From Paenibacillus cellulositrophicus (GTDB taxonomy: Bacteria; Bacillota; Bacilli; Paenibacillales; Paenibacillaceae), in contig NZ_CP045295.1 in NCBI RefSeq assembly GCF_009363095.1, positions 1,302,001-1,366,000 of the forward strand: a stretch of DNA of 64,000 nt, in the 5' to 3' direction. A program made the translations under genes and the position numbers. Each line of letters opens with the position of its first letter. Within the stretch, counting starts at the first letter, position 1. Shown piece by piece: positions 15,454 to 24,210 of the stretch. The notes below the pieces were generated by a model that worked only from the letters and a program-made list of their open reading frames with translations, did not search any database and was not told the origin of the DNA.

Positions 15454-16116
15454 TTATTTTCCCCCGACGCTGCGGCGAATGGCCGAAATGGCAGCGGCTC
15501 TGTCGGGCTGTGCGTACACGGCGCTTCCCGCCACCAGCACGTCGGCACCCGCTTCGGTGACCAGCGGCGCCGTCTCGGACGTAATGCCGCCGTCCACTTC
15601 GATATGGACGTTAAACAGCGACAGTTCGTTGAGCCGCTGGCGGATTTGGCGGATTTTGTGAACGGTGCGCGGAATGAACGCCTGTCCGCCGAAGCCCGGG
15701 TTAACGGTCATGACCAGCACCAGGTCCAGATCCTCCAGCACTTCGCTGATCGCAGACGCCGGTGTGCCCGGATTCAGGGCAACCCCCGCCTTTACGCCCA
15801 GCTCTTTAATCATATGCACAACGCGGTGCAAATGCGTGCAGGCTTCCGCATGCACTGTAATGAAAGCCGCTCCCGCCTTGGCGAAATCAGGGATGTACCG
15901 CTCCGGATTCTCGATCATCAGATGCACATCCAGCGGCAGGGTCGTGTGGGGGGCAATAGCGCTGACGATCGGCGCCCCCAGCGTAATATTCGGCACAAAG
16001 TGCCCGTCCATGACGTCCACATGAATCCAGTCGGCCCCGGATTTCTCCGCTTCGGCAACCTCCTGCCCCAGTTTGGCGAAGTCCGCCGACAATATCGATG
16101 GTGCGATTTTAATCAT
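15454..16116 (-). CDS. rpe: Ribulose-phosphate 3-epimerase
   Basis: 220 residues, full length. Interconverts ribulose 5-phosphate and xylulose 5-phosphate in the pentose phosphate pathway. A TIM barrel with all family signatures: IAPSILSADF, DVMDGHFVPN (catalytic Asp and metal His), DVHLMIENP, MTVNPGFGGQ and EVDGGI (second catalytic Asp). It starts four bases after the rsgA stop, so the two are co-transcribed. Confidence 0.97.
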   Translation of the reverse strand: MIKIAPSILSADFAKLGQEVAEAEKSGADWIHVDVMDGHFVPNITLGAPIVSAIAPHTTLPLDVHLMIENPERYIPDFAKAGAAFITVHAEACTHLHRVVHMIKELGVKAGVALNPGTPASAISEVLEDLDLVLVMTVNPGFGGQAFIPRTVHKIRQIRQRLNELSLFNVHIEVDGGITSETAPLVTEAGADVLVAGSAVYAQPDRAAAISAIRRSVGGK

Positions 16117-16120
16117 CGTG

Positions 16121-17035
16121 TTAATACCTCCGCTTCTTTTCTTTCATTTCCGTATAAAACTGCACATAATGCTCGTAGCGGCTTGATGCGATATCCCCGC
16201 TCTCCTTCGCCTCAATGACTTTGCAGCCCGGTTCGTGCGTATGGCTGCAGCCGCGGAATTTGCATAGCTCCGCATAAGGCGCAAATTCTCGGAAGCAGGT
16301 GGACAATTCCTCGACGCCCAGCTCCAGGAAATCGAGCTGGCTGAATCCCGGCGTATCGGCGACAAAACCGCCGTTATCGAGCTCGATCAGCTCCACATGG
16401 CGCGTCGTATGCTTTCCCCGCCCCAGTCTCATGCTGATGGCGCTCGTCTCGAGGGAAAGTCCGGGAACGAGCCGGTTCAGAAGCGAGGACTTACCGACGC
16501 CCGATTGGCCCGAAAACACGCTGATGACGTCCGTAAGGCGTTCCTTCAGCTCGCTGCTTCCCAGGCCGGAACGTGAACTCGTAACCAGAACCTCATAGCC
16601 GATCCGCTCATAGAGCTCCTTGACGGCCATTACCGGGTCCTGGGCATCCGTATCCGCGGCAAGCAGATCCTGTTTGGTGAGACAAATGATCGTCTCCAGG
16701 CCGGAATGCTCAATATGGACCAGAAATTTGTCAAGAAGGGACAGGTTGAGATCCGGTTCACGAACGGAAAACAGCAGGACCGCAAGCTCCGCATTGGCAA
16801 CGGGCGGGCGGATCAGTTCGGATCGGCGGGGCTTAATCTCATCCACCATCCCCTCACCGTTCTCGGTAAGGGAGTACACCACATGATCCCCTACAAGCGG
16901 AGAGGTGCCTCTCTTCTTGAAGATCCCCCGCGCACGGCACTGTACGGCTTCGGCGCTTCCTACGGCTTTCCCGTTCTCCAGCGGTTTGACATAGTAGTAT
17001 CCGCTCAGAGCTTTCACGATTACTCCATCAGGCAT
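16121..17035 (-). CDS. rsgA: Ribosome small subunit-dependent GTPase RsgA (CpgA)
   Basis: 304 residues. Late 30S assembly checkpoint factor. An OB-fold N-terminus is followed by a circularly permuted GTPase, with G4 (CLTKQDLL) ahead of G1 (GQSGVGKSSLL) and G3 (DTPGF). It ends with the zinc knuckle Cys-x4-Cys-x-His-x5-Cys in CKFRGCSHTHEPGC. The start is set at the ATG at 17035 because MPDGVIVKALSG aligns with the known N-terminus of B. subtilis CpgA; a TTG three codons upstream lies too close to AGAGAGG. RsgA is a substrate of PrkC in B. subtilis, and prkC lies immediately upstream. Confidence 0.95.
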   Translation of the reverse strand: MPDGVIVKALSGYYYVKPLENGKAVGSAEAVQCRARGIFKKRGTSPLVGDHVVYSLTENGEGMVDEIKPRRSELIRPPVANAELAVLLFSVREPDLNLSLLDKFLVHIEHSGLETIICLTKQDLLAADTDAQDPVMAVKELYERIGYEVLVTSSRSGLGSSELKERLTDVISVFSGQSGVGKSSLLNRLVPGLSLETSAISMRLGRGKHTTRHVELIELDNGGFVADTPGFSQLDFLELGVEELSTCFREFAPYAELCKFRGCSHTHEPGCKVIEAKESGDIASSRYEHYVQFYTEMKEKKRRY

Positions 17036-17106
17036 ACATTGCAAGGCCTCTCTTTCTTTCCGGCTTCTGCCGGTGAGGCAGGAGCCAGAGATAATATGAT
17101 TTGTTA

Positions 17107-17122
17107 AAAGTTAACTAACTTT
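17107..17122. repeat. 16-bp palindrome between prkC and rsgA
   Basis: AAAGTTA-AC-TAACTTT, about 72 bases ahead of the rsgA start in the otherwise plain 121-base gap. It could be an operator or a weak structural element. No function is assigned. Confidence 0.35.
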
Positions 17123-17156
17123 GATATCTATTCAATATGTCCGAATGACACGTTGG

Positions 17157-19346
17157 TTATCTGTAAATGACGTTTTCGGTGTCGGGCCCCTTACCCTTGT
17201 CCTTACCTTTGCCCTTCCCCGGGTGGTCGTTCAGAAATCCGGTCTCGTCTGATCCTTGATTATCCCCGTTGCCGGAATCTCCCTGATCACCGGGATCACC
17301 CTCATGGCCTGGATCACCGGGATCCTCGCCCCCCATGGCTGGGAGCTCGATCGTCGGAACGGTGCCATTTCGTACATCGGTATACCGTACCGAATACGTA
17401 TCGAACACCTGTCCGTCGCGAAGCACCGTGACGACGGCGTCCCTGTTCGGATCGACCACCAGATCGATCGGCAGCACCTGCGTCGTTTGGATCGTCTTCG
17501 TTCCCCAATCGACCGTTTTGCCTTCGGTATGGGCGTCCGAGTATTTGATCTGGATTTTCGTATTTTTGCCTTCCTCGACCGGAGCCACAGGCAGGTTCAG
17601 CGTATAGTTCAGGGCATCCGCTGGGTAGCCTTTGCTTATCGTGAGCGTGATTTCGGCATTCGGCGTGGCCTGGGTATTCGGGTCAAACGGGAACTGCTTG
17701 ATGACCTTCCCTTTTTCCACCGTATAGCTGTCTTCCTCGACGACCCGCAGCAGCTTCAGCTTCTTCTGCGTTAGAAGATCTTGTGCCTCCTGCAGTGTCT
17801 TGCCGATCAAATCGGGCATTTTTACGGTTTCCGGGCCTTGGCTGACCGTCAGTGTAATCTCCTGGGTATCCACATCGATTTCGTCGTTAGCTCCAGGGTC
17901 AGAACTGATGATCAGTCCCTTTTCAACGTTGTCGCTGAATTCCTCTTTCTTCTTGATGTTATCGTCTTTAATGCCCTTGGCATTCAATGCTTTTCTCGCA
18001 TCGTCAAACGTATAACCCTTCACGTCAGGCATCGGTAACTTCGGCTTCTCCGTGCTCACCGTCAGCTGAATCGCCGCGCCTTCTTTGACGACCGTGCCTT
18101 CCGGCCTGCTCTGTTTATAGACGACGCCATCGCCAAAGTCCTTGTCGTACTTCCGGATGACCGGATCTTCCACCAGCAACCCCTTGTCACTGAGCGCTTT
18201 GCGCGCCTGATCCTCGGTCATGTTAATGACGCTCGGCACGGTGACGTTCGGCACGACCAGCTTCTGGTTGACGTACCACACCACACCGGCCAAAGCCAAT
18301 AGAACGACCAGGGTCAAGCTGATCCACAGCGCCGCCCTGCCCGACTTTTTCTTTTTTGGCTTGCCTTTGCCTTTGCCGACCACCGGCTCGTCCGCCTCGT
18401 CATCGTCCTCCACGGCCTGCGCTTTCGCTCTCGAAATGGAGCGCGGCTGGGGCTTGATGGCCGGAATGACGCGGGTCCGATCCTCATCGTCCATATCGTC
18501 AAACTCGATCTTCGGCTCATTCCGGCGCTCCGGCAGCAGGCAGGTCTCCAGGTCCTGAAGCATTTCCTTGGCCGACTGGTAACGCTCCTGCGGATTTTTG
18601 CGCATCGATTTCAGAATAATGTTCTCGACGCTCTGCGGAATGAGAGGATTCACCTCACGCGGCTCCTCGAACTCCTCTTGAAGATGCTTAAGCGCCACGC
18701 TGATCGGGCTCTCCCCCAAAAACGGCAGACGTGCGGTCAGCATCTGGTACAGTACGATACCAAGAGAATATAAATCCGACTTTTCCCCGGTCACCACGCC
18801 CTTAGCATGCTCCGGAGAAAAATAATGTACCGATCCGACCACCGAACCCGTCTGCGTAATCGTCGTCGACGTAACGGCACGGGCGATTCCGAAATCCGTT
18901 ACCTTTACCCGGCCGTTGCGGCCGATCATAATGTTATGCGGCTTGATATCCCGGTGGATGATTTGATTCTGATGCGCATGATCCAGCGCGTCGCAAATCT
19001 GCGAGGCGATTCGCACCGCTTCGTCCACCTGCAGGGGAGCCCGCTCCTTGATGATCTCGTCGAGATTATGTCCCTCGACGTATTCCATAACGATATAATG
19101 AATGTCGTCTTCCTGGCCCACATCATAAATGCTGACCACGTTCGAATGCGATAGCGAAGCCGCTGACTGTGCCTCCCGGCGGAAACGGCGAATAAATTCC
19201 TCATCGTGCACAAACTGTTGGCGCAGCACCTTAATGGCTACGTTCCTGCCCAATAAAATATCATGAGCTTTGTAAACGAGTGCCATTCCGCCGCCACCGA
19301 TCCGCTCGATCACCTCATAACGACCGCCCAATTCGTGTCCGATCAT
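17157..19346 (-). CDS. prkC: Serine/threonine kinase with PASTA repeats
   Basis: 729 residues. Membrane Hanks-type kinase sensing muropeptides and controlling growth and germination. Kinase domain at residues 8-270: NVAIKVLR (ATP Lys), IIHRDIKPHNIM and TDFGIARA. An acidic/basic linker leads to one membrane helix (LWISLTLVVLLALAGVVWYV, about 335-355), then three PASTA repeats (starting VPNVTVPSV, LPMPDVKGY and VKMPDLIGK), a beta-rich region, and a Gly/Asp-rich then Gly/Lys-rich tail (GKGKGKDKGKG) outside the cell. The ATG at 19346 overlaps the prpC stop as ATGA and has AAAGGAG upstream, which fixes the start over a GTG nine bases earlier. Confidence 0.96.
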   Translation of the reverse strand: MIGHELGGRYEVIERIGGGGMALVYKAHDILLGRNVAIKVLRQQFVHDEEFIRRFRREAQSAASLSHSNVVSIYDVGQEDDIHYIVMEYVEGHNLDEIIKERAPLQVDEAVRIASQICDALDHAHQNQIIHRDIKPHNIMIGRNGRVKVTDFGIARAVTSTTITQTGSVVGSVHYFSPEHAKGVVTGEKSDLYSLGIVLYQMLTARLPFLGESPISVALKHLQEEFEEPREVNPLIPQSVENIILKSMRKNPQERYQSAKEMLQDLETCLLPERRNEPKIEFDDMDDEDRTRVIPAIKPQPRSISRAKAQAVEDDDEADEPVVGKGKGKPKKKKSGRAALWISLTLVVLLALAGVVWYVNQKLVVPNVTVPSVINMTEDQARKALSDKGLLVEDPVIRKYDKDFGDGVVYKQSRPEGTVVKEGAAIQLTVSTEKPKLPMPDVKGYTFDDARKALNAKGIKDDNIKKKEEFSDNVEKGLIISSDPGANDEIDVDTQEITLTVSQGPETVKMPDLIGKTLQEAQDLLTQKKLKLLRVVEEDSYTVEKGKVIKQFPFDPNTQATPNAEITLTISKGYPADALNYTLNLPVAPVEEGKNTKIQIKYSDAHTEGKTVDWGTKTIQTTQVLPIDLVVDPNRDAVVTVLRDGQVFDTYSVRYTDVRNGTVPTIELPAMGGEDPGDPGHEGDPGDQGDSGNGDNQGSDETGFLNDHPGKGKGKDKGKGPDTENVIYR

Positions 19347-20119
19347 GAATCCCACTCCTTTATGCTTTGCCCGGCGACTTCGTCTTGAAGTTCGAACAGG
19401 GCGACGGTAATGTTGTCATCGCCTCCGGCGAGAAGTGCCAGTTGAAGTAAACGGTCCGCTCTTTCTTCCAGCGGCAGCTCGCGGTTTCCGGATATTTGCC
19501 CGATGTGCTCGGAGCTGACCAGATCGCTTAAGCCGTCGCTGCACAAGAGCAGCACCTCTCCGGGGGAGAGGCTGATGGGATACAGGTCCACGGACACGTC
19601 GGCGTCCGTTCCAAGCGCGCGCGTAATCGCATTGCGCATCGGATGGACTTTCATATTCTCCAGGCTGATTTGTCCGCGTTTGTACAATTCATACACCAGT
19701 TTATGGTCTTCCGTTAATTGAACGACCTCACCGCCGGCAACCTTGTAGGCCCGGCTGTCGCCGATATGTCCAATGTAGCCGGATTCCCCGCTCAGGAGCA
19801 GGGCCACGACCGTCGTTCCCATGTTGTAAAATTCCTCGTGTTTGGAGGCCTCGGTATAAATCACATCATTGGCGTGCAGGATGGCGTCGCTAAGCGCGGC
19901 CTTCAGGCCTTCCGGCGAAATGCCGGATTCTAGCGAGGACAGGTCGCCCGTCATGGTTTCGACGGCCAGCCGGCTGGCCGTATCGCCTGCCTGATGCCCT
20001 CCCATGCCGTCAGCGACGATCCCGAGGGTATAGCCCTGCGGCAGCTGGCCGACCCATACCGAGTCTTCATTGACCGAGCGAACCCGGCCAACGTTACTGA
20101 CATGAACAGTTTTGATCAA
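19343..20119 (-). CDS. prpC: PP2C-type serine/threonine phosphatase
   Basis: 258 residues. Removes phosphate groups added by PrkC, so the pair sets the phosphorylation level of envelope and translation proteins. Metal-binding motifs: VADGMGGHQAGDTAS, IGHIGDSRAY, LLCSDGLSDLV and GGDDNITVALF, all complete. TTG start at 20119 with GAGAGGAA upstream. It begins eight bases after the rlmN stop and overlaps prkC by four bases, so all three are co-transcribed, as in B. subtilis. Confidence 0.96.
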   Translation of the reverse strand: MIKTVHVSNVGRVRSVNEDSVWVGQLPQGYTLGIVADGMGGHQAGDTASRLAVETMTGDLSSLESGISPEGLKAALSDAILHANDVIYTEASKHEEFYNMGTTVVALLLSGESGYIGHIGDSRAYKVAGGEVVQLTEDHKLVYELYKRGQISLENMKVHPMRNAITRALGTDADVSVDLYPISLSPGEVLLLCSDGLSDLVSSEHIGQISGNRELPLEERADRLLQLALLAGGDDNITVALFELQDEVAGQSIKEWDS

Positions 20120-20126
20120 ATTCCTC

Positions 20127-21167
20127 TCACCTCAACTCCATGTGCTTGGCCCGCAGCTGTCCGCAGGCAGCCGCGATATCGTGGCCCTGCTCGCGGCGGA
20201 TCGTCACGTTCACGCCGCTATCGGCGAGAACCCGTTGAAACTGGAATATATCGTTACGGGACGTTCTGACATACTTCCGCTCCGGTACGTGATTGACCGG
20301 AATCAGGTTGACGTGGCACAGCATATCCTTGAGCACGTTCGCCAGCTCCTGGGCATGCTCCGGACGGTCGTTAACGCCGCCGATCAGCGCGTACTCAAAC
20401 GTAATCCGCCGGCCTGTTTTGACCAGGTAATAGCGAAGGGATTCCATAACATCCTCGAACGGATAACGGCGGTTCACGGGCATCAGCTTCGAGCGGAGCA
20501 CATCGTTTGGCGCATGAATGGAAATCGCCAGATTGATCTGGGTGTCCTCGTTCGCGAATTTATAAATGTTCGGCACGATGCCGCTCGTGGAGACGGTAAT
20601 ATGCCGCTGCCCGATGTTCAGTCCTTTTTCATGAATCATAATACGCAGGAACTTCATCGTCGCTTCATAGTTTTCAAAAGGCTCGCCCGAGCCCATGATG
20701 ACGATGCTGCTGACGCGCTCCCCTTTCTCGTCCAGAATCTTCTGGGCCTGCACCACCTGGGCCACGATCTCCCCGGCCGTCAGGTTCCGCTTCAGACCGC
20801 CCAGCGTCGAGGCGCAAAAGGTGCAGCCGATACGGCAGCCGACCTGGGTCGTGACACAGATGCTGTTGCCGTAGCTATGCTTCATGATGACCGTTTCAAT
20901 CGCATGGTCGTCATGCAGGCCGAACAGAAACTTGACGGTTCCGTCCTTAGATTCCAGCTTCGTAATTTCCTGCAGCGTCACAAACTGGAACTGGTCGTCC
21001 AGCTTTTTGCGGAGCTCTTTGGAGAGGTTCGTCATTTCGTCGAAGCTGTTGACCCGTTTGACGTAGAGCCAGTCAAAAATCTGGCCGGCGCGGAACGCGG
21101 GCTCGCCGTTTTCCTTCGCCCAATCTTGCAGGTCTTCCAAATTCAAATCATATATAAAAGGTTTCAT
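20127..21167 (-). CDS. rlmN: 23S rRNA/tRNA adenine-C2 methyltransferase RlmN
   Basis: 346 residues. Radical-SAM enzyme that methylates C2 of A2503 in 23S rRNA and A37 of some tRNAs. The iron-sulfur motif is [11 protein letters not shown] (Cys-x3-Cys-x2-Cys), and the methyl-carrier Cys near the end lies in [12 protein letters not shown]. The start is set at [13 protein letters not shown] (ATG at 21167, AGGTG eight bases upstream); in-frame ATGs at 21194 and 21212 are possible, and the longer frame to 21347 crosses a terminator and cannot be real. rsmB lies upstream, separated by that terminator. Confidence 0.95.
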   Translation of the reverse strand: MKPFIYDLNLEDLQDWAKENGEPAFRAGQIFDWLYVKRVNSFDEMTNLSKELRKKLDDQFQFVTLQEITKLESKDGTVKFLFGLHDDHAIETVIMKHSYGNSICVTTQVGCRIGCTFCASTLGGLKRNLTAGEIVAQVVQAQKILDEKGERVSSIVIMGSGEPFENYEATMKFLRIMIHEKGLNIGQRHITVSTSGIVPNIYKFANEDTQINLAISIHAPNDVLRSKLMPVNRRYPFEDVMESLRYYLVKTGRRITFEYALIGGVNDRPEHAQELANVLKDMLCHVNLIPVNHVPERKYVRTSRNDIFQFQRVLADSGVNVTIRREQGHDIAAACGQLRAKHMELR

Positions 21168-21245
21168 CTTCACCACACCTGTCTTTTCATTCATATGCTT
21201 ATTGTTTCTCATTCTTCCTATTTTAACACAAATAAAAGTAGCGGT

Positions 21246-21282
21246 AAAAGAGAAAACCCGCCAAGCTCGCGCCCGGCGGGTT
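21246..21282 (-). terminator. Terminator between rsmB and rlmN
   Basis: 8-bp GC stem (AACCCGCC with GGCGGGTT) followed on the minus strand by TTTTCTCTTTT. It probably reduces read-through, so rlmN may need its own promoter in the short gap. Confidence 0.7.
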
Positions 21283-21321
21283 ACAGGAAGCAGCGGCTGC
21301 CCGTGCGGGCGGTCCGCTAGT

Positions 21322-22707
21322 TTAGGAGAGTCTCTGAATCCGTGCAATGTAAAATCCGTCGCTATGAAAATGCTGGGGCAAAATCTGTACGCCGCCGCCC
21401 CGCGGCAGCGCCGTGCCCAGCAGCCGTTCCCAGGCAGGGGGCGCTTCCGGTGCTATGGCGAACTCCGGGTGGTTCCGCAGGAACCGCTCGACGTTCTCTT
21501 CGTTCTCCCGCGGCTCGATCGTACACGTGCTGTATACGAGAATGCCGCCGGGCCGGAGCAGAGCCGACACCGATTCCAGCAGCCGGTACTGCAGGGCCGC
21601 GATCTCCTCGATGTCCCCCGGGGTTTTGGCCCATTTCAGGTCCGGCTTGCGCCGGATAACGCCAAGGCCGGAGCATGGGGCATCCAGCAGAATGCGGTCG
21701 AAGGACGCCGCCGGATACCGTCCGGCCAGTTCCAGCGCATCGCCGATTACCGGCTCGATGGCGTCCAGCCCGAGCCGCTCGGCCTGCTCGCGGATCAGCT
21801 TCTGCTTATGCTCGTGCAGATCGTTGGCGATGATCTTCCCCTCGTCCCGCATGAGCTCGGCCATATGCGCCGTCTTGCCTCCGGGCGCCGCACAGCAGTC
21901 GAGCACCCTCATGCCGGGCTCAGGACCTACCGCATCCCCGACCAGCATCGAGCTCTCGTCCTGCACGGACAGCTGGCCGTCCCGGTACCAGCCAGTCAGG
22001 GCCATATTGCCCCCGCTGCGGACGAGAATACCTTCCGGCGTAAGCGGAGACGGCACCGCGTCCACGCCTTTCTCCTCCATCTCGCCAAGCAGGCCGTCGC
22101 GGCTGATCATCGTCGTGTTCACCCGGACGCTGACGGCCGGAGGCTCGTTGTTCGCCCGGCAGATCGCCTCGGCCGCTTCTTCCCCGTACTGCCCGATCCA
22201 GCGCTGAACCAGCCATTCGGGATGGGAATGCTCCAGCGCGATCCGTTCGGCCGGTCCGAGACTTTCCGGCAGAACCAGCTTGTCGGGACTGCGCAGCACG
22301 TTCCGGAGCACGCCGTTCACCATGCCGGAAATACCCTGGTGGCCGCGGCGCTTGGCCAAGTTCACAGCCTCATTGACCACGGCATGGGAAGGAATGCGGT
22401 CCAGGTACATGATCTGATACAGACTGAGCCGCAGCAGGCTTCGCACCCAGGGCTGCAGCTTGCTCACACCTTTGCTGACAAAGCGGTTCAGGAAGTAATC
22501 CAGCGTGTTCATCCGGGAGATCGGACCGTACACGAGCTCGGTCGCAAGGCCGGCATCCTCGCGGGACAGGTTTGCGCGCTGCAGCGCAGCGTTCAGCTGC
22601 AGGTTGCTGTAGGCGCCTTCCTGCTCCACGCGCGTCAGGATATCCATCGCCAGCTCGCGTGCCGAGGGCTCGCGGCCCTTCCGTTCTTGGGTTCCGCGTC
22701 CGCTCAC
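21322..22707 (-). CDS. rsmB: 16S rRNA (cytosine-967-C5) methyltransferase RsmB
   Basis: 461 residues from the GTG at 22707, which overlaps the fmt stop as GTGA; the frame extends to 22800 inside fmt but without a start signal. An N-terminal NusB-like RNA-binding domain (about residues 10-140) is followed by a Rossmann methyltransferase with [15 protein letters not shown] for [12 protein letters not shown] and [12 protein letters not shown], whose cysteines are the releasing and nucleophilic residues. The order def-fmt-rsmB is that of B. subtilis. Confidence 0.95.
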   Translation of the reverse strand: MSGRGTQERKGREPSARELAMDILTRVEQEGAYSNLQLNAALQRANLSREDAGLATELVYGPISRMNTLDYFLNRFVSKGVSKLQPWVRSLLRLSLYQIMYLDRIPSHAVVNEAVNLAKRRGHQGISGMVNGVLRNVLRSPDKLVLPESLGPAERIALEHSHPEWLVQRWIGQYGEEAAEAICRANNEPPAVSVRVNTTMISRDGLLGEMEEKGVDAVPSPLTPEGILVRSGGNMALTGWYRDGQLSVQDESSMLVGDAVGPEPGMRVLDCCAAPGGKTAHMAELMRDEGKIIANDLHEHKQKLIREQAERLGLDAIEPVIGDALELAGRYPAASFDRILLDAPCSGLGVIRRKPDLKWAKTPGDIEEIAALQYRLLESVSALLRPGGILVYSTCTIEPRENEENVERFLRNHPEFAIAPEAPPAWERLLGTALPRGGGVQILPQHFHSDGFYIARIQRLS

Positions 22708-23636
22708 TTCAGCACCGTCCCGGGCGTCATGCTGGTTCCCCGGATAAACTGCCCGGCATCCATCGCCTTCTTGCCGCTCGGCTGAATATCGGTCAGCCAC
22801 AGAGCCCCGTCGCCGGTTTTTACTTCAATACCTTCCGGTGTAAGCTGAAGCACCGTTCCCGGAGCCGCTTCCTTGGAGGCCTTCTCTCCTTTGCGCGAGC
22901 CCCAGACCTTGAACACGTCGTCGTTCCAGAACGTAAACGCCCCGGAAAAAGGCACCAGGCCGCGAATTTGATTGTAAATATCGCGCGTCGACTTGCTCCA
23001 GTCGATTTTCTCGTCCTCACGCTTCAGGTTCGGGGCGTATGTAGCCTGCGAGTCATCCTGCACCGTCACCGGGACGCCGCCTTCCAGCAGCCGCGGCATC
23101 TGTTCTTTGAGCAGCGCCGCCCCGGCGGTGCTCAGCTTCTCGAACAGCGTTCCCGAAGTATCCTCGTCGGTGATGGGTACCTCCACTTGGGCGATCATAT
23201 CGCCCGTGTCCAGCCCTTCGGCCATGAACATGAGCGTAATGCCCGTCACCGTCTCGCCATTGATGATGCAGCGCTGAATCGGTGCGCCGCCTCTGTATTT
23301 CGGCAAAAGCGAGCCGTGGACGTTGACGCAGCCCTTGGCCGGCAGATCCAGCACCGCTTTCGGCAAAATTTGCCCGTAAGCGGCCGTAACGATCAAGTCG
23401 GGCTTGTAAGCCGCGAGCTCGCTTACCGCTTCAGGATTGCGCATGCGCTGCGGCTGCAGCACCGGCAGACCGTGCTCAAGCGCTACTTCCTTGACGGGCG
23501 TCGGCATCAGCACCTTCTTCCGTCCCTGTGGACGGTCCGGCTGCGTGACGACGGCCACGACGTTGTAGCCCTCCGCAAGCAGCATGCGGAGACTGGGAAC
23601 GGCAAACGCGGGCGTCCCCATAAAAACGATATTCAT
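22704..23636 (-). CDS. fmt: Methionyl-tRNA formyltransferase
   Basis: 310 residues. Formylates initiator Met-tRNA with 10-formyl-tetrahydrofolate. N-terminal formyltransferase domain with MGTPAFAVPSLRML and the active-site HGSLLPKYRGGAPIQ (His, with Asn just before), then GDMIAQVEVPI, and a C-terminal OB-fold. ATG preceded by GGAGTAAT. It lies six bases after the def stop. Confidence 0.97.
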   Translation of the reverse strand: MNIVFMGTPAFAVPSLRMLLAEGYNVVAVVTQPDRPQGRKKVLMPTPVKEVALEHGLPVLQPQRMRNPEAVSELAAYKPDLIVTAAYGQILPKAVLDLPAKGCVNVHGSLLPKYRGGAPIQRCIINGETVTGITLMFMAEGLDTGDMIAQVEVPITDEDTSGTLFEKLSTAGAALLKEQMPRLLEGGVPVTVQDDSQATYAPNLKREDEKIDWSKSTRDIYNQIRGLVPFSGAFTFWNDDVFKVWGSRKGEKASKEAAPGTVLQLTPEGIEVKTGDGALWLTDIQPSGKKAMDAGQFIRGTSMTPGTVLK

Positions 23637-23642
23637 CAGGCA

Positions 23643-24125
23643 TTACTCCTTTCCGGCGCGTTCCGGCGTATACTCATACACTCTTTCTGCAATGTCGGTA
23701 AACAGCACGCCGTCCAAATGATCGATTTCGTGCTGGAAGCAGCGGGCCAGCAGGCCGGTGCCTGTAATCGTCACTTCCTTGCCGTTCTCATCCAGCCCTT
23801 TCACCGTAACCTGCTCGGCACGGCGGACGTCTCCGTTTAATCCGGGAATGCTCAGGCAGCCCTCTGGGCCGAACTGCTCGCCATCCTTGGCTACGATTTC
23901 CGGGTTGACCATCTTGATCAGGCCGTGCTCATCGCCGACATCGACGACGATCAGTCTCTTCAAAATGCCGACCTGCGGCGCGGCCAGGCCAACGCCCTCC
24001 GCGTCGTACATCGTGTCCGCCATGTCGTTCAGCAGCTTTTTGACATTAGGGGTAACTTCTTTCACTTCTTTAGCGGTTTTATGCAAAACCTCATCCGGTT
24101 CTTTCACAATAATTCGGATCGCCAT
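23643..24125 (-). CDS. def: Peptide deformylase
   Basis: 160 residues. Removes the formyl group from nascent chains, acting after fmt in the same cycle. All three metal-site motifs are present: GVGLAAPQVG, EGCLSIPG (Cys ligand) and QHEIDHLDGVLF (two His ligands with the catalytic Glu). GGAAGGTG precedes the ATG. An 85-base gap to priA has no hairpin that I can see. Confidence 0.97.
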   Translation of the reverse strand: MAIRIIVKEPDEVLHKTAKEVKEVTPNVKKLLNDMADTMYDAEGVGLAAPQVGILKRLIVVDVGDEHGLIKMVNPEIVAKDGEQFGPEGCLSIPGLNGDVRRAEQVTVKGLDENGKEVTITGTGLLARCFQHEIDHLDGVLFTDIAERVYEYTPERAGKE

Positions 24126-24210
24126 GCTGACACCTTCCTTATCGGGTTCAAATATTCATTGTTGGTTATTCATCCATGATTCCATATGATGACGGTACGC
24201 CGCTTAGGTG

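Noticed and set aside
21202..22785. 527-residue plus-strand frame opposite rsmB
   Set aside because: Antisense shadow: rsmB motifs are complete and the frame crosses the terminator at 21246-21282.
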